Source: Bacteroidaceae bacterium
GTDB lineage: Bacteria; Bacteroidota; Bacteroidia; Bacteroidales; Bacteroidaceae
Reading direction: 5' to 3'
NCBI GenBank assembly: GCA_017617335.1
Contig: JAFZWK010000040.1
Coordinates: forward strand, 1-64,000
DNA: 64,000 nt
Shown: piece by piece, positions 26,330 through 33,339 of the stretch
Layout: the number at the start of each line of letters is the position of its first letter
Numbering within the stretch: position 1 is the stretch's first letter
Notes under the pieces: generated by a model
The model's input: the letters and a program-made list of their open reading frames with translations, nothing else
Told to the model about the DNA's origin: nothing
Database searches by the model: none
Program-made: the position numbers and the translations under genes

Positions 26330-26359
26330 GAAAGGATGGGTCACGTGGTCCATCCTTTC
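26330..26359. terminator. Terminator after the ABC exporter, strong in both directions
   Basis: A perfect 10-bp stem, GAAAGGATGG (26330-26339) with CCATCCTTTC (26350-26359). The minus-strand side is followed by a long T tract (26317-26325), so it could also end a minus-strand transcript. Confidence 0.75.
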
Positions 26360-26433
26360 CTGTTTTCCTTTCTTACCTTAAAAACAACAATCTTTAACCT
26401 TAAAAAAAAACAATCACCTGTTTCTTTCTGGTG

Positions 26434-26441
26434 CAAAGGTA
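26434..26441 (-). promoter_or_regulatory. Orphan minus-strand -7 box
   Basis: TACCTTTG on the minus strand points away from the SGNH gene and into 100 bases without any open frame before the terminator at 26330-26359. No well-spaced TTTG is seen, so activity is doubtful. Confidence 0.35.
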
Positions 26442-26501
26442 TGAAGAATCGCAAAAATGAAGGCTAAACAAATAAGGAATATCACATTTTGAATAAATTT
26501 A

Positions 26502-26532
26502 TTGATAAATATCAAGAAAAAATATAACTTTG
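26502..26532 (+). promoter_or_regulatory. Bacteroidetes promoter for the SGNH hydrolase gene
   Basis: TTG at 26502-26504 and TAACTTTG at 26525-26532, 20 bases apart, 46 bases before the start codon. Confidence 0.6.
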
Positions 26533-26578
26533 CATACGAAAAACAAGAAAATGTCAACTAAAACAAATAAAGTGTAAC

Positions 26579-27280
26579 ATGAAAAGAAGAGTTTTATTGT
26601 TTGCTGCTGCCCTGTGCCTGTGCGCACCATCGCTGCTGGCTCAGACACATGACAAGTTTGCTAATTTCGGTCGCTATGGTCAATCGAACATCGAGTTGGG
26701 TGCGCCCGACAAGAAGGCCAAGCGTGTAGTGCTGATGGGTAACTCCATTACGGACGGCTGGCCACGCATCAGCTCCCAGTTCTTCAAGGATCACCCCTAC
26801 ATCATCGGGCGCGGTATCGGCGGCCAGACCAGTTATCAGTTCCTGCTGCGCTTCCGCGAGGATGTCGTGAACCTGAAGCCCAAGATCGTGGTCATCAACT
26901 ACGGAACCAACGATATCGCTCTCAACACGGGTCCCTACGACGAGGACAAGACTTTCGGCAACGTGCTGAGTATGGTGGATATTGCCCGTGCCAACAAGAT
27001 CAAGGTCGTGCTGACCAGCTGCCTGCCGGCAGGCGGTTTCAGCTGGAGGCCTGAGGTGACCGATGCAATGGCCAAGATCCGTCGCCTGAATGCCCGTGTG
27101 CAGGCTTATGCCAAGAAGAACAAGATTCCGTACGTGGACTATTTCAGCGCCCTGGTTACAGCCGACGGCACAGAGATGAACCCGTCCTATGCCAACGATA
27201 AGCCAGGTGTTCATCCGAATGCTGAGGGTTATGCCGTGATGGAGCGCCTTTTGCTCCCCGTTATCGAGAAACTCAGGTAG
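26579..27280 (+). CDS. Secreted SGNH/GDSL-family esterase
   Basis: A 233-residue protein with a signal peptide ending near LLA-QTH. SGNH blocks: catalytic Ser56 in GNSITDGW (block I, with Asn55 where GDSL enzymes usually have Asp), Gly in GRGIGGQTS (block II), Asn in YGTNDI (block III), and His212 in GVHPNAEGY (block V). The usual DxxH is PGVH here, with the nearest Asp five residues before the His, so the acid residue may be moved or absent. Likely a deacetylase or acylesterase on a carbohydrate. It is not in an obvious glycan operon. Confidence 0.85.
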   Translation: MKRRVLLFAAALCLCAPSLLAQTHDKFANFGRYGQSNIELGAPDKKAKRVVLMGNSITDGWPRISSQFFKDHPYIIGRGIGGQTSYQFLLRFREDVVNLKPKIVVINYGTNDIALNTGPYDEDKTFGNVLSMVDIARANKIKVVLTSCLPAGGFSWRPEVTDAMAKIRRLNARVQAYAKKNKIPYVDYFSALVTADGTEMNPSYANDKPGVHPNAEGYAVMERLLLPVIEKLR

Positions 27281-27338
27281 GTTTTGCTTCCGTTGTGCCT
27301 ACATATTTAAAGGTTTTGCAAAAATTAGTGGTCAAAAG

Positions 27339-27369
27339 TTTGCGGATTAGAAAATAATTCCTACCTTTG
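27339..27369 (+). promoter_or_regulatory. Strong Bacteroidetes promoter for greA
   Basis: TTTG at 27339-27342, 19-base spacer, TACCTTTG at 27362-27369. Both elements match the consensus. It leaves a leader of more than 100 bases before greA. Confidence 0.7.
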
Positions 27370-27399
27370 CACCCCGTAAACATAGCAAACGGGAAAAGT

Positions 27400-27439
27400 G
27401 AAGGGTTCCGACTGACAAAGTCGGGATTCTTTTCTTTTT
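27400..27439 (+). terminator. Terminator-like hairpin in the greA leader
   Basis: GAAGGGTTCCGACT (27400-27413) pairs with 27419-27432 through 14 positions, several of them G.U, around a 5-base loop, and T-rich sequence follows to 27439. It lies between the greA promoter and its start codon, so it would act as an attenuator or release a short RNA rather than end a gene. Confidence 0.55.
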
Positions 27440-27483
27440 CGTCGTCGTCGGAAATAGTAGATACAACAAACATTAGATAAAAT

Positions 27484-27954
27484 ATGGGTTATATGTCACA
27501 AAAGGGCTACGATGAGTTGGTAGCCAAACTACAGCGCATGGAGAGCGTGGATCGCCCCGCTGCCAGTGCTGCCATTGCAGAGGCCCGCGACAAGGGAGAC
27601 CTCTCGGAGAATGCAGAATACGATGCCGCCAAGGAGTGGCAGGGTAAGTTGGAAACAGAGATTGCCATCCTGAAGAAAACCATCATGGAGGCAAAGATCA
27701 TCGACACTACCCACATGGATACTGACACGGTGCAGATCCTGGCTACGGTGGAGCTCAAGAACGTGAAGACGGGCATGAAGATGAAATACCGCATCGTCAG
27801 CGCCACAGAGGCCGACCTGAGGGCTGGCAAGATCAGCGTTGAGACTCCCATTGCCAAGGGCCTGTTGGGCAGAAGAGTGGGCGATGTGGCCGAAGTGAAG
27901 GTCCCTGCAGGCATGCTGCAGCTCGAGGTCTTGAGTATCAGTTACGAGGAATAA
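27484..27954 (+). CDS. greA: Transcription elongation factor GreA
   Basis: A 156-residue cytoplasmic protein that enters the RNA polymerase secondary channel and restarts backtracked complexes by RNA cleavage. It has an N-terminal coiled coil with the acidic tip motif ARDKGDLSENAEYDAAKE (about residues 35-52), where Asp and Glu coordinate the catalytic magnesium, and a C-terminal FKBP-like domain ending in TPIAKGLLGRRVGDVAEVKVP. Usual length. The HIT protein gene follows after 20 bases, probably in the same transcript. Confidence 0.95.
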   Translation: MGYMSQKGYDELVAKLQRMESVDRPAASAAIAEARDKGDLSENAEYDAAKEWQGKLETEIAILKKTIMEAKIIDTTHMDTDTVQILATVELKNVKTGMKMKYRIVSATEADLRAGKISVETPIAKGLLGRRVGDVAEVKVPAGMLQLEVLSISYEE

Positions 27955-27974
27955 TCAAAAAAGAATTGTTTGGT

Positions 27975-28367
27975 ATGGCTACTATTTTTTCACGTATTGT
28001 GGCAGGCGAGATTCCCAGCTACAAGATTGCCGAAGACGAGAATTATTATGCCTTTCTCGACATCAGTCCCCTGCAGAAAGGTCACACGTTGGTAATTCCC
28101 AAGCGTGAGGTTGACTACATTTTCGACCTGAGCGACGAGGAGATAGCAGGTTTGCAGGTCTTTGCAAAGAAGGTGGCGATAGCCATCAAGAAAGCCATCC
28201 CCTGCGTGAAGGTGGGCCAGTGCGTGCTGGGTCTGGAGGTTCCCCATGCCCACATCCATCTGGTTCCCATGCAGAGCGAGGCCGACCTGCGCTTCACGAA
28301 CCCTCATCTGAAGCTCACTCCAGAAGAATTCCAGGAGATTGCCGAGAAGATAAGGAAGGAACTCTGA
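27975..28367 (+). CDS. HIT family nucleotide hydrolase
   Basis: A 130-residue cytoplasmic protein of the histidine triad superfamily (Hint/AMP-lysine type), which cleaves nucleoside phosphoramidates or dinucleotides. The triad is seen as HAHIHLVP near residue 93. The start at 27975 (MATIFSRIVAGEIP) is the family-typical one; a TTG at 27966 would add three residues. It follows greA and ends before a terminator. Confidence 0.92.
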   Translation: MATIFSRIVAGEIPSYKIAEDENYYAFLDISPLQKGHTLVIPKREVDYIFDLSDEEIAGLQVFAKKVAIAIKKAIPCVKVGQCVLGLEVPHAHIHLVPMQSEADLRFTNPHLKLTPEEFQEIAEKIRKEL

Positions 28368-28396
28368 TTCCAGAAAGCTTTCCGAGACATACAGAA

Positions 28397-28427
28397 ATCC
28401 CCAGCAGGACTCTTCCTTGCTGGGGAT
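28397..28427. terminator. Terminator between convergent genes
   Basis: A perfect 10-bp stem, ATCCCCAGCA with TGCTGGGGAT, between the HIT gene and the converging LRR lipoprotein gene. Confidence 0.75.
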
Positions 28428-28432
28428 ATTCT

Positions 28433-29506
28433 TTACTGCTTCGACCCTTTGTATTCCTTTTCTTCCTCACCGGATTTGAACAGAAGTTTCCAGCCCTTGG
28501 CGCCTGCTCGTGTCAGTTGCTTCCCAGTGCAGGCATTACCCTCGTTGTCTTCGCTGAAGAGACACAGGGATGAGGGATGAATTTGGGTTAGGTCCCCTTT
28601 CCTCAGACTCTCGATGAGGGCATCCATAGCCTCGCTGCTTAACTGGTTATTCGCACAAACCAGATAATTCAGTTCTGTGCATGGCGAGAGGTCGAGCTTG
28701 GTCAACTTGTTTCCAGAGCAGTTCAGATAGTACAGTGCCTGACATGGCGTTGGGTCGAGCTCTGTCAATTGATTGTCGGCACAGTTGATGTGCTTCAGCT
28801 CCTCGCATCCCGTTAGGTTAAGTTTAGTCAATTGATTTTCTTGGCAGTCCAGTTGTTGCAATTTGGGGCATGTTGAGACATCGAGTTCTGTCAACTGGTT
28901 TTTATTGCATTGAAAAATCCACAGATCAGGAAGAGTAGAGGCGAGCTCAAGCTTGGTCAGCTGGTTGTTGTGGCAGATGAGAGTCGTCAAATCAGAGCAT
29001 CCAGAGACATTGAGCTCCGTCAACTGGTTATCTTCGCATTGTAGATGGTTCAAGGCCTTGCATGGCGAAAGGTCGAGCCTTGTCAGTTGGTTCTTGTAAC
29101 AAGATAAGTGGTCCAATTCCGAGCATCCCGATAGGTTGAGCTCCGTCAGTTGGTTCTTTTCGCAACTCAGCGATTTCAACTCCTTGCATGGCGAGAGATC
29201 GAGTTCCGTCAGCTTGTTGTTCCAGCAACGCAGGTTCTTTAGGGCTGTAAAGATTTCTATTCCCTTCAGGCTCTCGATGTCTTTCTCTTCGACATATAAG
29301 ATGTCGATGCTTTGGATTTCTTCCTTTGTCAGCACACCATCCTGCCCGTAGTCCTCCTCTAAGAGATAGGAGCGGAAGGCTGGGTCAGGGAAGTTTTTCT
29401 CGTTAATCTTCACGATGCCGTTCGAACACGAATGCATCATCAGCAACGCCATCACCATGACCGTCATGCAGCCGAAAGTGTTAAGTGGTATTCTCTTCAT
29501 AATCAT
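28433..29506 (-). CDS. Leucine-rich repeat lipoprotein
   Basis: A 357-residue lipoprotein (lipobox MMHSC, Cys27; start could also be the ATG two codons in). Residues about 50-65 (YGQDGVLTKEEI) resemble an EF-hand calcium loop. Then come ten LRR units of 21 residues, from about residue 84 to 295, with the pattern L-x-x-L-x-C-x-x-N-Q-L-T-x-L-D-L-S-x-C; the first nine are highly alike. The Cys at fixed positions suggests a regular cysteine ladder. Such proteins sit on the outer membrane and bind proteins. It has its own promoter. Confidence 0.85.
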   Translation of the reverse strand: MIMKRIPLNTFGCMTVMVMALLMMHSCSNGIVKINEKNFPDPAFRSYLLEEDYGQDGVLTKEEIQSIDILYVEEKDIESLKGIEIFTALKNLRCWNNKLTELDLSPCKELKSLSCEKNQLTELNLSGCSELDHLSCYKNQLTRLDLSPCKALNHLQCEDNQLTELNVSGCSDLTTLICHNNQLTKLELASTLPDLWIFQCNKNQLTELDVSTCPKLQQLDCQENQLTKLNLTGCEELKHINCADNQLTELDPTPCQALYYLNCSGNKLTKLDLSPCTELNYLVCANNQLSSEAMDALIESLRKGDLTQIHPSSLCLFSEDNEGNACTGKQLTRAGAKGWKLLFKSGEEEKEYKGSKQ

Positions 29507-29529
29507 TAGTTTTAGGAGGTTTTCAGCCG

Positions 29530-29559
29530 CAAATATATAGAAATATTTCGAACTGCAAA
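29530..29559 (-). promoter_or_regulatory. Bacteroidetes promoter for the LRR lipoprotein gene
   Basis: On the minus strand: TTTG (29556-29559), 18-base spacer, TATATTTG (29530-29537), about 24 bases before the start codon. Confidence 0.6.
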
Positions 29560-29634
29560 AAAAAACGAAAAAAAAGGATCAGCGGAATCCCGCCAACCCT
29601 TTTTTCTTTGCAATTCTTTTCAATACGAGTTCCA

Positions 29635-29831
29635 GACATCGTGACATTAAGCACCTTCCCGCTTTCACGCCCACGACCACCTGCTTACAAACCGTTAGAA
29701 TAAGTAGAGAAATATGTACTAATTATAAATATATAAATTTTATTATAATATATAATTTATTATATATTATAATAACCCATTGGTATGCACCACTTCCCAC
29801 ACATCGCAAACCACCTTAATGTCACGATGTC
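29635..29831. mobile_element. Candidate MITE-like AT-rich element with 17-bp terminal inverted repeats
   Basis: A 17-base sequence at 29635-29651 is exactly repeated in inverse at 29815-29831, flanking a core that is very AT-rich in its centre. No target-site duplication is seen and no transposase is encoded, so the element type is inference. No second copy is visible in the window. Confidence 0.45.
29740..29775. repeat. AT-only perfect palindrome
   Basis: Arms of 16 bases (29740-29755 and 29760-29775) around TTTA, all A/T, inside the candidate element. It would form a cruciform or weak RNA hairpin. The remaining part of the 680-base gap (29507-30186) holds two promoters and repeat array 3 but no gene I can support. 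Confidence 0.75.
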
Positions 29832-29965
29832 ACTGTCACACTGTCACGATTTGCTCTCCCTCACCCTTCGACTCCCGACTCTTGGCCTTTGATTCCAGTC
29901 TATGATATGCAACAGGAAGATGTTATATAATTTAACATTCTTTCACCAAATTTCGTCCTTCAGAA

Positions 29966-29997
29966 TTTGGTGGTTTGAGGATTTTTTCGTAACTTTG
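29966..29997 (+). promoter_or_regulatory. Bacteroidetes promoter for the HU-like gene
   Basis: TTTG at 29966-29969, 20-base spacer, TAACTTTG at 29990-29997, giving a leader of about 180 bases that contains repeat array 3. Confidence 0.6.
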
Positions 29998-30018
29998 CAT
30001 CGTGAAAGAAAGAGGGGA

Positions 30019-30052
30019 TTGACACGTTGGAAATCCGGAGCCAACACGTTGA
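30019..30052. repeat. CAACGTGTTG intergenic array 3 (minimal)
   Basis: Two inverse-orientation copies (GACACGTTGG and CCAACACGTTGA). Unlike the others it lies in the leader of a gene, not after one. Confidence 0.65.
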
Positions 30053-30186
30053 GACATTTACCATTTAACTATCTACCATTTACCATTTTTGGGTGGATGC
30101 AAAACAACAAAAAAAGCCCAAGCGCGCGGGGCGAATGAGAGAGATAAAAGTTTATTAACCAACCAATTAAAAAAAGATTAACAACC

Positions 30187-30657
30187 ATGATTAACTACAG
30201 TATTGTTATCCGCAGCACGAAGCCTGGCACCAAGACTGCCGATATCACCGAGACCAAAGCGTATGGCGTAGCGCAGGTTTCCGACATTTTGACCATCAAT
30301 GACTTCGCCAAGCATATCGCTCAGCACGGTACGCTCTATGGCCGCGACGTGATTCAGGGCGTGCTCGTGAAGATGGTGGACTGCATGCGCGAGCTTCTGC
30401 TCGAGGGCAAGAAGATCCAGCTTGGCGAACTGGGCAGCTTCGGCATCGGCCTGAGCACCAAGGGTGCCAGCACCGCAGCCCTCTTCACCGCCGAGAACAT
30501 CAAGAAGGTGAACGTGAACTGGGAGCGCGGCAAGCTCTTCAAGAACCTCCGCGACGACGCCACCTTCCAGCTCGTCCCCAGCCGCAAGGCACAGGAGGAT
30601 GCGGTAGCCGACGCAAAGCGCCAGGAAACCCTCCAGCCCGAGGAGGATGGGGACTAG
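30187..30657 (+). CDS. HU/IHF-family DNA-binding protein, extended Bacteroidetes type
   Basis: A 156-residue nucleoid protein related to HU. Residues about 40-120 carry the HU-like fold (FAKHIAQHGTLYGRDVIQGV, then KIQLGELGSFGIGLSTKGAS). The N-terminal 35 residues and a charged C-terminal tail (Lys/Glu/Gln-rich) extend beyond the 90-residue classical HU. It binds DNA without strong sequence preference and bends it. Codon use is markedly G/C-ending compared with neighbours, as expected for a highly expressed gene. A CTAG-containing tandem repeat begins at its stop codon. Confidence 0.88.
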   Translation: MINYSIVIRSTKPGTKTADITETKAYGVAQVSDILTINDFAKHIAQHGTLYGRDVIQGVLVKMVDCMRELLLEGKKIQLGELGSFGIGLSTKGASTAALFTAENIKKVNVNWERGKLFKNLRDDATFQLVPSRKAQEDAVADAKRQETLQPEEDGD

Positions 30658-30664
30658 TAGCCCC

Positions 30665-30736
30665 CTAGTAGACCTAGTATGACTAGTATGACTAGTACGA
30701 CTAGTACGACTAGTTGGACTAGGAGAACTAGAAAAC
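30665..30736. repeat. 9-base tandem repeat with a CTAG in each unit
   Basis: Eight units of 9 bases starting with CTAG (consensus CTAGTAYGA, decaying at the right end); a ninth CTAG overlaps the stop codon of the HU-like gene at 30654-30657. CTAG is usually rare in bacterial DNA. Confidence 0.9.
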
Positions 30737-30759
30737 CGGGAAAAGGGGGAAACAGGGGG

Positions 30760-30788
30760 GAATCCGCTACTTGGGGGGTGGCGGATTC
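30760..30788. terminator. Terminator between HU-like gene and manC
   Basis: GAATCCGCTA (30760-30769) pairs with TGGCGGATTC (30779-30788) with one wobble, followed by T-rich sequence on the plus side. The loop and the left flank carry long G runs (see findings). Confidence 0.65.
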
Positions 30789-30797
30789 TCTTTGTTT

Positions 30798-31862
30798 TCA
30801 GGTGAACTTGGTGTCTGTGTGCATCTTGCGGATGGCGTTGATGTCGTTGCGCGGGCAGATCATCAGGATGCCGCCTTCTTCTGCCACGATGTAGTCGCGG
30901 AGTCCCTTGAGGACGGCGGTGTGGCCTTCTGGCAGGCGGATGATGTTGTCCTGGCAGTCATAGAGATAGGTCTTGGTGTTGAGGACCACGTTGCCTTTCC
31001 CGTCGGCTGGGACATCGTCGTAGAGGTTCTTCCATGTTCCGATATCCGCCCACCCGAAGTTGCCTTTCATGACGAAGACCCTGTCGCTTCGCTCGAGGAT
31101 GCTCAGGTCGATGTTGAGGTTGGGCAGGGTGGTGAAGAACTGGGGTGCCACCTTCGTGTTGGGGTTCTCTGCCTCTTCCATCATGCGCGGGATCTCCATC
31201 TGGTATTCGGGAACCAGTCGGTAGAGGCTGTCGAGCATCACCTTGACGTTGAAGAAGATGAGACCTGTGTTCCACAGGAAATCCCCTTCCTCCATGAACA
31301 TCCTTGCGAACTCCTCGTTGGGCTTTTCCGTGAACGACTTCACTCGGTTGATGCTGGGCGTGGGTGCCTGGGAGTCGTCGATCTGGATGTAGCCGTAGCC
31401 TGTCTCGGGGCGTGTCGGCTGGATGCCTGTGACGAGGAGGCTCTCGTGCTGTTCGACGAAGCGGAGGCCTGTCTCTACATCCTTCTGGAACTGTTGCTCG
31501 TTCTCGATGAGTTGGTCAGAGGGAGTGACGAAGATGTTGGCTTGCGGGCATCTCCTTGCGATGAATACCGATCCCCATGCCACGGGTGCAAGGGTGCCTC
31601 GGCGGAGAGGTTCCTCGAGGATGTGCTCGTCGTCCACCTGGGGCAGTTGCTCGTAGATGAGGGGCAGGTACTGGAGGTTGGTGGAGACGTAGATGTACTG
31701 CGGGTCGATGAAGCGGGACACGCGGTCGTAGGTCTGCTGCAGGAGGGTGCGTCCGGTTCCCAGCAGATCCATGAATTGCTTGGGTTTCGTGGTTCGGCTG
31801 ACGGGCCACAGACGGCTTCCGTTTCCTCCGGCAAGAATCAGACAAAAGTTATGTTTGTCCAT
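30798..31862 (-). CDS. manC: Mannose-1-phosphate guanylyltransferase
   Basis: A 354-residue cytoplasmic nucleotidyltransferase that makes GDP-mannose from GTP and mannose 1-phosphate for glycans. The N-terminal signature LAGGNGSRLWPVSR followed by KPKQF binds the nucleotide; the sugar-phosphate motif is seen as SFTEKPNEE. The length fits the single-domain form, without a fused phosphomannose isomerase. It converges with the HU-like gene, and has no polysaccharide genes next to it. Confidence 0.93.
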   Translation of the reverse strand: MDKHNFCLILAGGNGSRLWPVSRTTKPKQFMDLLGTGRTLLQQTYDRVSRFIDPQYIYVSTNLQYLPLIYEQLPQVDDEHILEEPLRRGTLAPVAWGSVFIARRCPQANIFVTPSDQLIENEQQFQKDVETGLRFVEQHESLLVTGIQPTRPETGYGYIQIDDSQAPTPSINRVKSFTEKPNEEFARMFMEEGDFLWNTGLIFFNVKVMLDSLYRLVPEYQMEIPRMMEEAENPNTKVAPQFFTTLPNLNIDLSILERSDRVFVMKGNFGWADIGTWKNLYDDVPADGKGNVVLNTKTYLYDCQDNIIRLPEGHTAVLKGLRDYIVAEEGGILMICPRNDINAIRKMHTDTKFT

Positions 31863-32000
31863 ATTTTGTGATGCGTTTTTCGTTTACTTTTGTGCTAAAT
31901 TATGGAAAAAAAGCACATCTTCCAAAGACTTTAACGAATTATCACATACTTTCAGCATTATTTACTAAGTTTCCTTTCAAAGGGAAGGGAAAAGTGAGGG

Positions 32001-33146
32001 CTAAAGAAGTGCTTCGATGGATTTTGCCAGGTTCGTGATGTGTTCCTGTCGGGCTTGCAGGTCGCAGTTCCTGTCGATGAGGAAATAGGTGGGGATGTGC
32101 TGCACCTGATAGAGGGTAACCATGTCGCTCTCCAGCCCTTCCTCGCAGTAGACGCAGACCCAGGGGAGCAGCTCGCTGCGCTGTGCCCAGAAGTGGTAGT
32201 CCTTGTCGAGGCTGACCTGATAGATCTCGAATCCCCTGTCGTGGTACTTGTTGTAGATCTCGCGCAGCTGCATCGTGCGTTCCTGGTTGCCGGGCAGGGC
32301 GAAGGCGGTGAAATCGAGCAGTACGACTTTCCCCCGCAGGCTGCTCAGCGTGCGCTCCTTGCCGTTGATGTCGGGCATCGTCATGTCGATGATTCCCAGC
32401 TCGCTGACCTTCTCGTCGTTGAAGTCCAGAACGATTTCCTTGGGCTTTGCCTGGTTGCGCCTTCCCTCGGCAGCTATGTTCTTCAGGTTCTCGCTGCGGG
32501 GCTGGCCAGGGTATTTCTCGTTCCAAGCATTGGCAACGGCACGCAGCCAGGTCAGGTCGCTCTTGTCGCGCATGGGGTCGAAGAGAAGGAGCCCGTTGAG
32601 CATCTGGAAGCAGGCGAAGTAGCTGCTGGTGGCATCGTAGCGGTTCTGGATGAAATTGAGCTTCACCTCCGTCTTGTAGGCATTGATGAGCTGCTCGATC
32701 ATCGTGTCGCGCTCCTCGATGGTAAGGTCGCGGTTCTCGGCCGTAGAGCGCACGGCACGCTCCAGGTCTGCCAGTTTCAGGCAAAGCAGGCGGATGGTGT
32801 CGCACGTCCCGCTCCCCTCCACCTTGTAGCCAAAGGACATGTTCTGCAGGCTGGCCTCCACGCTGACGGTTTCCGTGCTGTCGAAAGCCAGGTTGATACA
32901 TTGGTTCCCGATGCGCAGGCGGTAGAACTCGGGGTTCTCCTGCTTGCAGTCGCTCAGGTCGAATTCCCCCGTTTCGTTCAGTCGGACGGAATCCACCGCC
33001 AGGATGCCGTCGGCCAGCGTGATATGCTCCAGGTACAGGGTTGTATCGGCAGCGTCGGTGATGTGACCGGTAACGTGGAATCTGGCATGTTGGCAACTGG
33101 CAAGGAGGAAGATTGCCAAGAGAAGAAGTATTCTGTTCGTTTTCAT
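32001..33146 (-). CDS. DUF4369/thioredoxin-fold lipoprotein lacking CxxC
   Basis: A 381-residue lipoprotein (start MKTNRI at 33146; lipobox LLASC). The N-terminal 100 residues resemble the DUF4369 domain seen before TlpA-type thioredoxins in Bacteroidetes. The middle is helical, and the C-terminal 130 residues have a TlpA/AhpC-like thioredoxin fold (GKVVLLDFTAFALPGNQERTM, then IPTYFLIDRN with the cis-Pro). Where the family has WCxPC, this protein has FALPG, so both redox cysteines are missing. It is probably not an oxidoreductase, perhaps a binding protein. The ORF upstream of 33146 is inside the promoter, which settles the start. Confidence 0.82.
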   Translation of the reverse strand: MKTNRILLLLAIFLLASCQHARFHVTGHITDAADTTLYLEHITLADGILAVDSVRLNETGEFDLSDCKQENPEFYRLRIGNQCINLAFDSTETVSVEASLQNMSFGYKVEGSGTCDTIRLLCLKLADLERAVRSTAENRDLTIEERDTMIEQLINAYKTEVKLNFIQNRYDATSSYFACFQMLNGLLLFDPMRDKSDLTWLRAVANAWNEKYPGQPRSENLKNIAAEGRRNQAKPKEIVLDFNDEKVSELGIIDMTMPDINGKERTLSSLRGKVVLLDFTAFALPGNQERTMQLREIYNKYHDRGFEIYQVSLDKDYHFWAQRSELLPWVCVYCEEGLESDMVTLYQVQHIPTYFLIDRNCDLQARQEHITNLAKSIEALL

Positions 33147-33170
33147 TCGGAGTGTGCAGTTTTTGTCGTG

Positions 33171-33178
33171 CAAAGATA
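33171..33178 (-). promoter_or_regulatory. -7 box for the thioredoxin-fold lipoprotein gene
   Basis: TATCTTTG on the minus strand, 25 bases before the chosen start codon. Confidence 0.6.
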
Positions 33179-33284
33179 GCGCTTTTATTGCGATTCCATA
33201 CCTTATTTAATAAAAAAACGTAAAATCGCGGGGGTCGAGGCATTCTTTTTTCGCTTTAATGTGTAGAAATTCAAGAAAATATGG

Positions 33285-33292
33285 TAACTTTG
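33285..33292 (+). promoter_or_regulatory. -7 box for pnp
   Basis: TAACTTTG 48 bases before the pnp start; no convincing -33 element. Confidence 0.5.
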
Positions 33293-33339
33293 CATGATTT
33301 TTGTGCATTTATACACACTTTTTTTATATTTCAATTTAG

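Noticed and set aside
24725-26353. A 542-codon minus-strand frame over the ABC exporter gene
   Set aside because: Shadow of a certain gene; no recognisable protein features.
29902-30138. A 78-codon frame before the HU-like gene
   Set aside because: It contains the HU-gene promoter and a repeat array, and the peptide is not protein-like.
30679-30894. A 71-codon frame starting in the CTAG repeat
   Set aside because: The Met-Thr-Ser repeats come from translating the 9-base tandem repeat; the rest is antisense to manC.
30771-31871. A 366-codon plus-strand frame opposite manC
   Set aside because: manC motifs on the minus strand are clear; the plus frame is an artefact of G/C-rich codons.
32040-33179. 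A 379-codon plus-strand frame opposite the thioredoxin-fold lipoprotein gene
   Set aside because: Antisense to a gene with a good lipobox, promoter and domain structure.
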